From Haplomitrium mnioides (lineage: Eukaryota > Marchantiophyta > Haplomitriopsida > Calobryales): 27,543 nucleotides of DNA. Shown here piece after piece: positions 1 through 10,622 of this stretch (position 1 is its first letter; the number at the start of each line of letters is the position of its first letter). A program made the translations under genes and the position numbers. Location of the stretch: NCBI GenBank assembly GCA_049999725.1, contig JBNGIS010017966.1:1-27543 (forward strand), written 5' to 3'. The notes under the pieces were generated by a model. That model saw only the letters and a list, made by a program, of their open reading frames with translations, had not been told where the DNA came from and searched no databases.

Positions 1-1218
1 AGATTGGGGGTTGCAGAAGCCCTAGAAGATCAAGACCATGCCCCAACACTTGCTTCCTACCCTCTTGCTTTTCTTCTTCATTGCCAAAAAATTAGAGAGT
101 GGAAATTAAGGCAGCAAAATGATGTTGCATCCCTTCTAATTGATGGAGTTGTGAGAGACGAAGACTTAATGTCCTATGTTGATGATCTCAATGTGGCATA
201 TTACCAAGTCCACATGGAGGCCAACGCTTGCCATTTGAAGGGATTTATGAAACCTAGGTGTTTCACTTTGGCAATTACGGAAATTCCTTATGATTGCAAC
301 CTTAAGGAATTCAAGCATGACGATTTAGAACCTTTTTCCAAAGATGAGATTTTTGATATGGTTTCATCTTTTGTGGCCATCATGACGTCGGATTTTTGGT
401 TATTGGTAGTTATACATTTACTGCAACAATTTGGCATTGTCGAGAATTCCCTTTTGGAAGTTTGTTGTGCCATCAACCTCGACAATCTCGTAAGTTCTTC
501 TTTGAAATTTTGGTTTTTTAGTTTATCTTGTTTAGTTTTCCTACACTTTGTTTAGAGTGTTTGATTTGTTTGTTTTTCTTATTATAAGGACAAAAGCAAC
601 ATTCATCATTCTGGTGGTCCAAGAATTGCACACGCTCATGAGTATTAGACTGTAGGCTACTAGACAAAGGAAGGAAATATGAGCATGAGGCTTTTCAATT
701 TGCAACTTGCTCTTGCAAGTAGTCTACCTCAGCAAATAATGTGTAGTGTTTTTAGTTGTCTCGCGGTTTTGACCAAACTAAAACATCAAGGAGATGATGC
801 TCTTTTGAATGTTTATCAAAAGTCGCATGCTCTTTACAATTTTTTTATTGACCATTTGTCAATAGATCAAGATTGGATCTTAGATCTTTGTTCTAGGTCC
901 GACACAGGCCTTGTCTATGCTTTAAAACTGATGTGAAACTGCATCGTTGTGGAATATAATAGACACCAATCTATCTACATTCCTCACAGAGTTTTGACAA
1001 TGGCTTCCTTGCCATCCGACGTGACAGAGTCACAGATAGTGTACGCATACCATAAGAACCATGTTCCTCCCGGTACTGCAGATGCTACTAGGGATTTTGT
1101 TGCCATCTTTGGGACTAGAAAGTCTTGGCAGGACTCTCTAGTAGTTGCAGATGCTCAACCAGTGGATTTAGATAAGACAATTTCTTCTAAAGAGGATAGA
1201 GCCATAGCATCTGGTTGA
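1..1218 (+). pseudogene. Copy 1 of ParB-like/DNA amino-methyltransferase gene, 3' half (exons 3 and 4), decayed
   Basis: The window opens inside exon 3, which runs to 489. It is followed by a GTAAG donor at 490, a T-rich intron and an acceptor AG at 587-588. Exon 4 covers 589-1218 and stays in one frame to the TGA at 1216-1218. Exon 3 carries the likely catalytic motif IV, read here as EIPYD (280-294) after a KPRCFTL stretch. Exon 4 has QKS where copy 2 has QKP, then DLCSRSDT at 883-906 in place of DLCSGSGT, then CIVVEYN. The motif order IV, KP, I fits beta-class N4-cytosine/N6-adenine methyltransferases. Three in-frame stops in exon 4 (TAG in HEY*T, TAG in GY*T, TGA before NCIVV) and the altered SAM-binding loop make it a pseudogene. 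The protein tail after VVEY (to about residue 200 of the exon) is shared by all copies and is not recognised. The methyltransferase call is by motif reading only. Confidence 0.72.
490..588 (+). other. Intron between exons 3 and 4, copy 1
   Basis: A GTAAGT donor at 490 and an ATTATAAG acceptor ending at 588 bound a 99-base T-rich interval. Reading frame and homology with copies 2 and 3 resume on both sides, which supports a spliced intron rather than an insertion. Confidence 0.65.
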
Positions 1219-1233
1219 AGAAATTATTTTATT

Positions 1234-1239
1234 AATAAA
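1234..1239 (+). terminator. Poly(A) signal AATAAA of copy 1
   Basis: AATAAA starts 16 bases after the stop codon. The same hexamer lies 17 bases after the stop in copies 2 and 3, with TATTTTC-like sequence after it, so its position is shared by the family. Confidence 0.5.
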
Positions 1240-2120
1240 GTATTTTCTTACAAAGTTTCAATCTTGTTGCACTCCCAATCCATTTCAAGTCTTTTCATCA
1301 CAATTCAATTTGGTGCGCAAAATGGCTTTTGAGCAAAACAATTTGGTTTTTTTGAAATTTAGCAAAGAAGTCTATGCTGGCATGGAAGTTCACTTTCCTT
1401 TTTCATTTTGTGTTTCTTCTTAGACGATCTTTTGCATTCCATGCTTCCAATTACTCAACAGTCTTGGATTGCTTCAGTTGTCCATGTGGGCATGGGCTTC
1501 ATTTATTCAAGCTCAAGTTAGCTATAGTTGTCCCTGCACGCAAGTATCTTTCAAACAAAGCATGCCTACACTTGAGCCTCGGTTGTCTATCCATGCATAC
1601 GCTTCGTCAATCTTTTCACATATTTGCTTCAACAATCCTCTTACGCCAACACTTTAGGGTTCTTTTTCAAATTTTTTTTGTATAAACTTTGAATGTTTTA
1701 ATCAATTTTTCAAATTATAGATATCATTGTTTTTTTTTTAATATTTAACAACAAATGTCGCATAAATTTTTTTATTTTATTCATTTGTTGATGCTCATGC
1801 TTTTGAAAGATGAAATTATAGATGTAATATTGTAAAAATACTCATGAGATAATTTATTTTCAATTTAATGTGCACTCAAAGTGAGCTATTTTGATATATA
1901 TAATTACAATTTTTTTTTTTACAAACGAATATTGCTAGCGTGAAAATCATGATTTTTAAAGCATAAATTACAAAATTGGTTTTGGAGAGTGAAAAATGAA
2001 ACATGAACTCTATAATGGTTTCTGGTTCAAAGCAGCAGCTACTACTAAGTTGAGAAAGCATAACATCTTTAGAACTAAGCTTTGAGTCTCGAAAAAATGA
2101 GTATGGATTAACGAAAGGTT
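1240..2120 (+). repeat. 3' flank of copy 1, shared repeat sequence with degenerate palindromic units
   Basis: No gene is supported here. The stretch aligns by eye with 7418-8440, 14990-15833 and (inverted) 25700-26585. About 1470-1640 holds worn copies of a motif of the type 'cagttgtccatg(n)gcatgggcttc'. The rest is AT-rich. It ends near 2040 in 'ggttcaaagcagcag', the point where the four copies stop agreeing. Copy 1 joins straight to the gene X 3' end there. An open frame at 1374-1685 crosses this flank but is not conserved. Confidence 0.65.
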
Positions 2121-3770
2121 TCAAAAGAGAAGAAATTTGCTACCTTTGTCGGACTCCGAGAAGGACTTTTCTTGCAATGATTTTATTTCTTCGCATGTTT
2201 CACAAGCAGCAAATCTATTTCATTTTGGAACTTTAATATTTGGAAAATCAGTTCTCTAATGTTTTGTAAAACCGAAAAAACTAAGAATGCAATCAGGATC
2301 TTTTTCTTTCAAATAAGTTGCGTAGTAGTCATAAACTTTCCATTTTGTAAAATTATTAGGCAAGTTATAAACTTTGTGAGTGGGCATTCTCTTACAATGT
2401 TTCTAAGAAAACTGTCCATCCATTCATGCACAAATACTTCTTTAGCAAATAATTCTCTATTTCCAAAAATGCCTCCAGGATCTACGTTTTTGAGATTTTG
2501 AATCCTTTAGATTCTATCATACTCTATTGATAATATTAATTTAAAAGCTCTTCTTCAAACAATGGTACTACAAAGCAGAGTGAACCAATTGTCAACATCA
2601 GAGTCTTTTCTTGGAATTCCCCATTGAAAAGTGATATCTCGATTCTTCATGCTTTGTTGAAAATATGTTTCTCTCATAGTTTTCAAAAAATTTGTCTTGC
2701 ACAACGACAAACAATTATTTCGACAACATGAATCTTTCCTCAATTTCAAAATTGATATTGGATTGAGCTTTTTCTTGACAAAGCTCTCATCATGATGGAC
2801 TTTCCTCAAAGAGGTTTCACGTTAAATGTTTACCTGTTTGTGTTTTGGCCCAAACAAAGAATTCTTATGGAGTGTTGGTCGATTTAGTCCGTAGGCTAAT
2901 ACAGTCATCAAAGGTAATTCATCGTCCTGAAAATCTTGAGCATCGTTCAAAATACTATTTTTTTTCTTAAAAATAAGTTTTCAAATGATGAAGACCACCT
3001 TCATGATTGGGAGAGCTAAATTATGCCAAAACGGAATCTTCATCAATATCTTGAACATAATGAAATGTTTTGTGTAACATAATCAGTGCCCTTAGTGATA
3101 GCTGTAAGGAAATGTTGATTGACGGATACTCTTTGCTAGAATCATTTCCCAAATTGTCATCTATAGATTCCTCCAAAAGAATTTGGGACCTTGAAGATTT
3201 CCCAATCTCATAGAGAGGTCCAACTTGATTAGAAATCACTCGTTGTTTGAGAGGTGCTATCGGTGACAATGAATCATCTCTAAAATTGAAACCGTCCATG
3301 GATTCAACGTTTTTTTGTTTTTTGGACAAACATATTTGGATCTTGAATATCAAGTTCTTCATTTGATGAGGACAACAAAATGTCCACAATTGTCTAGAAA
3401 GTCTGGTTTGATTGTCTTTTTGTTGATCTATTGGAGCAATCAAAAGAAAAATTGAACTTTGATCGCTTCACCGGCAACAAAGATTGAATGATTGTAGAAG
3501 GTTGAGTCTTGGATCCTATGCAGGCATTGGGCTTTCTCTTTGATCCTTTGGGCACGACTTGTCCACTCATTGTTTCTATACGCACATTGGATTCACTCCT
3601 AGACCCTATACACGCATAGGGTTCAATCCTTGATCCTATACGTACATAGGGTTCACTTGCTCGGTCTTCCCGTGTGGAGCTATCTAGTTAAGCAAACGCC
3701 ATCTTTTTCCCTAAAATACTTGTCATCACACTTGACACTTTGGGTATTTTATCGCTGACCTCCACAGAAT
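2121..3770 (-). pseudogene. Gene X copy 1, unrecognised minus-strand partner gene, decayed
   Basis: This runs divergently from the methyltransferase gene at 4150 and convergently with copy 1. It aligns in several broken frames with 8789-10343. The N-terminal part (about 3764-3021) has VEVSD, a Lys/Arg-rich patch (VKRSKFNFSFD), an acidic stretch (SSSNEELDIQDPN) and a conserved block around FHYVQDIDED. A middle part at about 2809-2555 and a C-terminal part at about 2390-2121 (MPTHKVYNLP ... YLKEKDPD ... EIKSL) follow, ending at a TGA whose complement is 2121-2123. Stops and frameshifts are frequent. The KR-rich and Ser/acidic N terminus suggests a nuclear protein, which is inference only. I recognise no family. 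Introns may separate the blocks but I could not place them. Confidence 0.5.
3500..3665. repeat. Palindromic units inside gene X copy 1
   Basis: At least four units of the type 'gatcctatacgYacatagggttcactc' follow one another. The centres are alternating purine/pyrimidine (e.g. TATACGTACATA), and the arms are CCCTA/TAGGG rather than the AGTCC/GGACT arms of the methyltransferase introns. On the minus strand they fall within the gene X reading region and give repeated peptides such as CIGSK and VRIKD. Confidence 0.6.
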
Positions 3771-3873
3771 TGTGGTTTGAACCAATCTCTAGTTGACGGC
3801 CAAAAGTAACACTTTTTTGCGAATCTTAAAATTAACATGAATCTTAAAATTCTAACCTCTTCTTGCATTTGAA

Positions 3874-3973
3874 NNNNNNNNNNNNNNNNNNNNNNNNNNN
3901 NNNNNNNNNNNNNNNNNNNNNNNNNNNNNNNNNNNNNNNNNNNNNNNNNNNNNNNNNNNNNNNNNNNNNNNNN
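3874..3973. other. Assembly gap, 100 N
   Basis: Exactly 100 N, the usual placeholder for a gap of unknown size. It sits between the 5' ends of gene X copy 1 and methyltransferase copy 2, where a shared promoter would be expected. Confidence 0.95.
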
Positions 3974-4149
3974 GTTTCTTTCCATTATCACAAGTTCACT
4001 TTCAAGTTTTTGTTTTCTTATCTTTGTTGTCTTCGTTGTTTTTGTGATTTTGTGTTATTTTTCCTTTTTCAAGCATTTGCCTATTGCAAACTTTTGTTCA
4101 TTACATTTTGACCCTCAAATTTCACTAGTTTTTACTTTCAAGAAAATGG
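3974..4149. other. T-rich leader upstream of copy 2
   Basis: Pyrimidine-rich sequence between the gap and the first recognisable exon of copy 2. No TATA box or other promoter element can be supported. Confidence 0.4.
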
Positions 4150-4420
4150 CATCATAGGTCTATGCTCTCAAACCAGCTTAATTAAAGACATCGATCATCA
4201 CCTTTACCTTTTTGCAGGTGAAGGTGAAAAATTCAACTTGGGCCTTTTGGTCCAAATAACCATGATTCAAGAGAGGAAGAGAGCCTACATCGGGCTGCTT
4301 GTGCAGTCATAGGATTGCATTACCATCTTCAAGGCCTCAAAGGAAAGATTTTGCTTCATCGAGATAAAGCCAAGAAACCCACTTACAAAGGACTTGCAGG
4401 TTGTCTTCAACGACGGCAAG

Positions 4421-4670
4421 GTAAGATCGCAAACCTTTTTTTTGTATGTTTACTTTTTGCACTAACTCTAGAGTCCTTATGGGCAAGGACTTCTGAGTCC
4501 ATGCGTGCATGGACTTCTGAGGCCCTTTGCATCTGAACTACACTACATCTCGTTGCTAAGTTCAAAGCTTGAAATTCCCGTAGTTTTTTACTAAATTGCT
4601 GAAAATTTTCAAGTCTTTGAAATTTCATTTATTTTCTCGAGTTCTCCCAATTCTTGTCTTATTTTATTAG
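4421..4670 (+). other. Intron 1 of copy 2, with three palindromic units
   Basis: Donor GTAAG at 4421 and acceptor TTTATTAG ending at 4670. About 4465-4545 carries three units (gagtccttatgggcaaggac; gagtccatgcgtgcatggac; a worn third). Copy 3 has many more units in the equivalent intron. Confidence 0.6.
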
Positions 4671-5806
4671 CACACACCTAGACGTAAAGCGAGTAGAAAG
4701 GGACTTCATCAAGTTTGAAAGTCAAAACTAAATTTTATATTTAGCAACTTGTGCTGCATCCGAGTGTGGCTATGATGACACTTGAAGTAACAAGTGGAAT
4801 GTCTGCTTCAAAAAAGAGAAAACAAGTGGAGCAAGTCAAACTTCCAAAAAGGAAAAAGCCAGTGCCTCTACCACTTTTTGAGGAGGAGCCAGTACCCTCC
4901 CCATCTCCCCTCAATTCATCTTCTACCGCCCCCTCATCTTCAACTGCAAGTAGCTCTAAAGAGGAAGAAGAGCTAGAGCCAATGCAGGCTCCAACATCCA
5001 AAGCCAAAAGGCAATCTCACAAGGGGCTTTGGACATTCCAAGAGTTTGCAATCCAGCGATACAAAGTCTACAAAGAAACTACTAAAATTCGGTTGGACAA
5101 TTCAAACCTTCCAAAACTTGTAATGGACAACTAGGTTTTATTCCAGATTAAGAGGTTGAATGAAGACTTTGTTGAGTTTCTGGCATAGAAAATGCTCACC
5201 AATAAATGTTTGTACAGTTTTTTTATCGTTGTCGTGGACCCAAAATGTGGGTTGAAAGATAAGTCAGAGTTTGATCTAAGGAACCGTGACAAGTACATAT
5301 ACAAAATTGCAATCGCAATGCTGTCGCAAGGCAGCTTTTAATCACAAAATATGGAGCAAAAAATCCAATGTTGTTGCTCTACAATTGTTATGTGTACGTG
5401 AGCTTGACACCAACAGAATCTCGTATTTTTGCAACGAATGACAATTACAACCAACGATATAGGTTGGATATTTTTTTGAATGTGGGAGAAGAACTTGGTG
5501 AAGGGCCAGAAGCCAAAGGCCAAAGGTTATTTGAGAATGGAGGACATGAAGTGGACACCTTGAAGATCTCGTCAAGGTCTTTTGGATGAAATAAAAATCT
5601 CGGTTTTGAAATGTATTGAAGCTGGAGAGCTTTTGATCAAAGAGATATCTCGTGAATTGTAGAGACACAAGGTTTTAGCAATGATGGTGAATTCTTTTTG
5701 CTTGGAGGTATAGTGCAAAATGTGAGAAGAAGCAAGGATTGAGTATCCAATCCACACCAAAGAGTAGAAACTGTCATCATTTTATTCAAGTTTTGAGAAA
5801 CTATTG

Positions 5807-6170
5807 GTAAGTGTTTTTTCTTTTTTCAATTCTAATTTTAAATTTGTCTTTATTTTGCTTCAGAAGGCTCGAGAGTCCATGCAAGCTTGGACTCTCGAGT
5901 CCAGGCTTGCAAAAATTCCAAAGTCCCAACACGTGGAGACTTTGGAGTACATGCACGCATGGACTCTCTTGAGTCCATGCTTGCATCTAGTCAAGAGTCT
6001 TTTTATGCAAGGACCCTCAATAGTCCTTGCTTGCTTGGACTCTTGAGTCCAATCACGTAAGGACTATCAAGTCCATCCGCGCATGGAAACTTGGTCTCTC
6101 CTTGCCAATTACTAGAAGTTTTTTTTTGGCTTTTTCTTAGTCTAACTTGTTTCTCCATGCTCTTTACAAG
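5807..6170 (+). other. Intron 2 of copy 2, mostly palindromic array
   Basis: Donor GTAAG at 5807 and acceptor TTTACAAG ending at 6170. About 5866-6095 is an array of imperfect palindromes with arms AGTCC/GGACT, e.g. gagtccatgcaagcttggac at 5875. Units are spaced roughly 24-35 bases and several are worn. Confidence 0.65.
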
Positions 6171-6713
6171 GCGACAAAACATTCAAACAATAGCTGGCCA
6201 AAAAATTGATGGCCATTACTAAAGGTCGAAAGAAATTGGGGTCGAAAAAGCTTATGTTGATGAAGATCAAGCCCCAACTCTTGTCTCCTATCCTCTTGCT
6301 TTTCTGCTCCACTGCCCCAAGCAAGAGAATTAAATGAACCTGCTGCCCTTCCAACCGAATGAGGGCTTGAAGAGCAAGATGAAGACTTAATGTCCTATGT
6401 CGACAGACTCAATATAGCATTTTATCAAGTCTATGGGGAGTCTAATGCTCGATAGTTGAAGGGTTTAGTGAAACCAAGATGTTTCACTTTAGATATTGCT
6501 GATATTCTCTACGGTTACAACCTTAATGAATGCAAACATAATGATTTGAAACCCTTCACGAAGGATGATATTTTTGATATGGCTTCCTTTTTTTACGATT
6601 ATTACAACTTTTGAGGTTTGGTCTTTTGTTATTATCCACTCTTCACAACAATTTGGCATTGTCGAGGATGCTTTACTGGAGGTTTGTTGTGCGACCATCA
6701 ACCACGACATTTG

Positions 6714-6808
6714 GCAAGTTGTATTTTTTTTTTCATCTAATAGTTTATCTTTTTATTTTTCCTTTACTTTTTTTTCTTTGTCTCATGTCTTTTTTTTGTT
6801 ACTACAAG
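6714..6808 (+). other. Intron 3 of copy 2 with GC-AG donor
   Basis: Where copies 1 and 3 have GTAAGT, copy 2 reads GCAAGT at 6714, which is the usual form of the minor GC donor. The acceptor ACTACAAG ends at 6808. The length is close to the copy 1 intron. Confidence 0.5.
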
Positions 6809-7411
6809 AACAAAAGTAATATTCATCATTTGGGTGGTCCTAGAGTCACTCATGCCTACGAGTACTAGACTGTGGGCTACTGGATGAAGAAGGCCAAGCG
6901 AACCATGAAGCTCTTCAACTTGCAAGCTGATGATGCCACTAGTCGTCCTTGCCAAATTATGTGGAGTGTGTTCAACTACCCGATTGTGTCGGCGAGGCTT
7001 AAACATATAAGAGATGATGCTCCTATAATTGTTTACCAAAAGCCTTAGGCTTTGTACAATTTTTTCATCAAGCATTTATCAATAGAGCAAGATTGGATCT
7101 TAGATCTTTGCTCTGGGTCCGGTACAGACCTTATCTATGCTTTAAAGATGATGTAAAATTGCATTGTCGTGGAATATAATAAACGTTTATCCATCTATAT
7201 TCCTTAGAGAGTTTTGACGATGACTTCTTTGCCATCCAATGTGGTGTATCTAGTGATTTTGTTGTGGTTTCCAAGACTGAAAAGTCTTGGCAGGACTCTC
7301 TAGCAGATGCAGATGCCAAAGCTTCTATTCGAGTTGATTTAGATGAGACCATTCCTCTTAAAGAGGATAAGAATGAAGTTGTAACATCAAACTGATGTAT
7401 TTTTTGTAAAT

Positions 7412-7417
7412 AATAAA
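7412..7417 (+). terminator. Poly(A) signal AATAAA of copy 2
   Basis: AATAAA 17 bases after the TGA at 7393-7395, matching copies 1 and 3 in position. Confidence 0.5.
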
Positions 7418-8788
7418 GTATTTTTCATAAAATATTTTTTGATTTGTTTTCTTTCTTATTGCATTCCAAATCCAATTTATGAAATATTTTCTTCACAATT
7501 CAATTTCTTTTGCAACATTATTTTTGAATAAAATGTACTTGTTTTCGTAAAAATTAGCAACAAAATCTATGTTGGCATGGAAGTTCGCTTTCTTTTTTTT
7601 TTTCAATTTCTATTCAAGTTTTCTTCAATCATGATTTTTTGCAATCCTTGCCTAGAAGGGCTTTGCCTGTCCCTACGTCCAAGTACTTAGCAATCAGTGC
7701 TCGCCTAGGCTTGAGTTGTCCATACGCGCATATGCTTTAGTTGTTCAAGCACATGTGGCCTTTAGTTGTCCAAACGTGCATGGGCCTTATCAAACAAAGC
7801 GTGTCTGGGCTTTAAGCTGTCATTACACACGAGCTTCAGTAGTTCAAACGAGCATATGCTTTAGCAGTCTTTTCATAATTTTGCTTCAACAATCCTCTTG
7901 CGCCTACACTTTAGGGTTCTAGTTAAAAGTTCATGCACGTGAGATCTTCAATCATCCACGCTCGTCTGAGCTTTTGCATTCCAAGTGCAAGGAATCTTTA
8001 ATAGTCTCTACGTGCAAAAGCTTCGAGGCTACGGTTCAAAGTTCTTAGGCATCTAAGCATCTTTTTTGATTGAATATGTTTTTGATAAAATTTAAATGTT
8101 TTGATCAATTTTTAGAATTAATGATATTATTTTTAGTTTTGGAAATATTCAACAACATTTTTTTGTGTGTTTATTATATATTCTATTTGGTGATGCTCTC
8201 GCTTGTTAAAGAAGAATTTTTAAAGCAATCTTGATGAAACTACCATAAGAAGATTTAGTTTTAATACATTGTGCACTTGAAATAAGAAATTTTGATGTTT
8301 AAAATTATTATTTTTTTGCAAACAAATATTACTAGCATAAAATTTATGATTTTTTATGCTAAAATTTCAAAATTTGTTTATGCGAATGCCAAATGAAACA
8401 AGAACCCAATAGCAGTTTTTGGTTCAAAGTAGGGGTTGTTAAAAACCATTCTTGCTATTGTTTATCTAGCAAAGTACTCTTGATTCAAAGCAACAAAAGC
8501 AAAAACTTGTTGCAAGGCTAAGGTCACCACCTATCAATAATCAAATCCATTTCCTTGCTTTATTCGACTGTAGACAAGGTTTGAATTCAAACTAAAAACA
8601 ACAAACCTTATGCAAGCATAGACTCTATAGATTCTCACAACTCAAGTTGTTAAAGTTTATTGGACTCAAATCTTGTTTGTTGAACAACTTAACAAAACAA
8701 ATATCTTTTAGCCCTAAGTTGAGAATGCATAACATCTCTAGAACTAAGCTTTGAGACTCATTAAAAAAACATCGATTAACCATAGGTT
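7418..8788 (+). repeat. 3' flank of copy 2 with palindromic units and about 270 extra bases
   Basis: No gene seen. About 7650-8060 carries units such as 'gttgtccatacgcgcatatgcttta' and 'gttgtccaaacgtgcatgggcctta', spaced about 25-35 bases. From about 8080 the flank is AT-rich and matches 1680-2040 and 15480-15833. After 'ggttcaaagtaggggttgtt' (about 8421-8440), a segment to about 8715 is absent from copy 1, which joins directly to the gene X 3' end ('aagttgagaa'). That segment is either an insertion here or a deletion in copy 1. Confidence 0.6.
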
Positions 8789-10343
8789 TCAAAAGAGAAG
8801 AAAGTTATTACGTTTGTCTGACTCCAAGAAGGATTTTTCTCGCAATGATTTTATTTCTTTGCATGTTGAATTCAAAAACACCAAATCTATTGCATTTTGA
8901 AATTTTAACATCTGAAAAGTCAGTTCTCCAATGTTTTGTAAAACCGGAAAACTAAGAATGAAATCGGGATCTTTTTCTTTCAAATAAGTTGTGTAGTAGT
9001 TATAAATTTCCCATTCTGTAAAATTATCCGGCAAGTTATAAACTTTATGAGTGGGCATTCTCTTGCAGTGTCTCTAAAAAAACTATCCATCCATTCATGT
9101 ACAAATACTCCTTTAGCAAATAGTTCTCTTTTTCCAAAAATGCCTCTACAATCTGCATTTTTGAGATTTTGAATCCTTTGGATTCTATCATTCTCTACTA
9201 ATAATATTAATGTGAGTACTCTTCTACAGACAACAATACCGCCAAGCAAAAGGAACCGATTATCAACATTAGAGTCTTTTCTTGATATTCCCTACTGCAA
9301 TGTGATATCTTGATTCTTCATGCTTTGTCGAAAATACGTTTCTCTCATATTTTTCAAAAAACTTGTTTTACATAATGACAATTATTTCGACAATATGAAA
9401 TTCTTCTCAATTTCGAAATTGATATTGGATCAAGCTATTTCTTCACAAATCTCTTATCATGATGGTATTTTCACATAAAGTGTTTGCCCATTTGGGTTTC
9501 AGCCCGCACAAAGAATTCTTATGTTGTGCTAGTCAATTTGATCTTTAGGCAAATCCAACCATCAGAGATAATTCATCGTCTTGGAAGATCTTGAACATCA
9601 TCAATAATACTATTTGTTTTTTTGCAATAAGTTCTCAAAGGATAAAGTCCTCCTTGAGGATTGGGAGAACTGTACCATGCCAAAATAAAATCTTCATCAA
9701 TATCTTGAACATTATGAAATGTATTTTGTAATATAATCGGTGCCCTTGGCAATAACTGCAACAAAATATTTATTCAATGAGACTCTTTGCTAGAATCATT
9801 TCCCAAAATGTTGTATGAAGATTCCTCCAAAGGAATTCAGTTTGTTTCAGATTTCCCAATCTCATTAAGAGGTCATACTTGAGTAGAAATCACTTGCTAT
9901 TCGAGTGGTGCTATCGGTGGCATCGATTCATCTCCAAAATTGAAACCTTCCACTAATTCTATGCTTTTTGTGTTTTGAGAAAATATATTTGGATCTTGTA
10001 TTTCAAGGTCTTCATCAGATGAGATTGAAGAAAGGTCTACAACCATATGGAAATTGTGACTTGGACATCTTTCTGTTGATCTCTTGGAGGTGTCAAAAGA
10101 AAGATTCAACTTTGACCGCTTAACCGACAACAAAGATCGAAGGCTTGCAAAAAGTTGAGTCTTGGATCCAATGTAGACATTGGGTTGCCTCTTTGATCCT
10201 TTGCATGCATCCTTGATCCTATGCGCACATAGGGTTTTCCTTCTTGATGTTCTTGGGTAGAGGTATATGATTAAGCAAAAGCCATCTATTTCCCCAAAAT
10301 ACTCAATGCTTGATGCTTTGGATATTTCATCGCTTACCTCCAA
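8789..10343 (-). pseudogene. Gene X copy 2, unrecognised minus-strand partner gene, decayed
   Basis: Better preserved than copy 1. A start at MEVSD (10343) opens 148 residues. These include a KR-rich patch (VKRSKLNLSFD), a Ser/acidic stretch (SSISSDEDLEIQDPN, plausible casein-kinase-type sites) and GFNFGDESMPPIAPLE. After a stop, the homology continues through FHNVQDIDEDFILAWYSS and PNPQGGLYPLRTYCKK (about 9764-9573), a central block to about 9100, and the C-terminal 89 residues (9058-8789; YNLPDNFTEWEIYNYY, KEKDPDFILSF, EIKSLREKS), ending at a TGA. At least two frame breaks separate the blocks, and some may be unplaced introns. I do not recognise the family. No transmembrane segment or signal peptide is evident. 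Its consistent divergent pairing with the methyltransferase suggests a joint promoter or a unit moved together, by inference. Confidence 0.55.
10150..10235. repeat. Palindromic units inside gene X copy 2
   Basis: Units such as 'gatcctatgcgcacatagggttt' and 'gatccaatgtagacattgggtt' lie inside the open N-terminal frame of gene X and encode the repeated CAHRIKD and VYIGSK peptides. They match 3500-3665 in position and type. Confidence 0.55.
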
Positions 10344-10622
10344 AGAATTGCGATTTGAACCAATCTCTACCTATCGGCCAAAAGTAACACTTTTCTATGA
10401 ACATGAATCTTGACATTTTAACCTCTTAATGTTTTTGAAAACTCCAACCATTGAAAAATCTTACTAAAAAATCAACTATTTGAATTAACTATTTCAACAA
10501 ATATTTCAAGAAAATTTCACAAAACGACAAAATTGTGAGCTTTTTGTAAAGAAAATGAAAAAAAAATTCAAAAAGATGAAAATGAACAATGCTTTATATA
10601 CTAACTTTTTTTTTGGCACCAG
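10344..10622. other. AT-rich intergenic stretch, 5' of gene X copy 2
   Basis: Divergent intergenic DNA before the gap. Its first 100 bases match 3770-3873 and the remainder is lost in the gap of the other unit. No promoter element can be named with support. Confidence 0.4.

Larger units (their letters stand above)
4150..7395 (+). pseudogene. Copy 2 of ParB-like/DNA amino-methyltransferase gene, four exons, decayed but with the best SAM motif
   Basis: Exon 1 ends at 4420 with AAG|GTAAG (HHLYLF, FNLGLLVQITM, VFNDGK visible). Exon 2 runs about 4671-5806 and starts with a KKRK/Ser/Glu linker, then a ParB-like region (FQIKRLNEDFVE, LLITKYGAKNP, DDNYNQRYRL-like). It is shifted at the GNHS site (about 5310-5335), where bases are missing. 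Exon 3 is 6171-6713 and holds motif IV as DILYGY (6501-6518). Exon 4 is 6809-7395, with QKP (7037-7045), DLCSGSGT (7103-7126) and CIVVEYN. Known for the family: the G-x-G-containing loop binds S-adenosylmethionine, and the order IV-KP-I marks the beta class. Stops include TAG after QKP, TAA before NCIVV and TAG before RVL. Exon 1 lacks a stretch present in copy 3. The likely role was sequence-specific N4-C or N6-A DNA methylation, by inference. Confidence 0.72.

Noticed and set aside
1374-1685. A 103-residue plus-strand frame after copy 1
   Set aside because: It covers the 3' flank and palindromic units; the frame is not kept in copies 2 and 3.
3749-4111. Two open frames crossing 3874-3973
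   Set aside because: Their middle is the 100-N gap; the flanks match intergenic sequence of the other unit.
8789-10343. Gene X as a BAH-type chromatin protein
   Set aside because: The stretch around DEDFILAWYSS gave a faint resemblance, but no further motif fits and the frame is too broken to decide.
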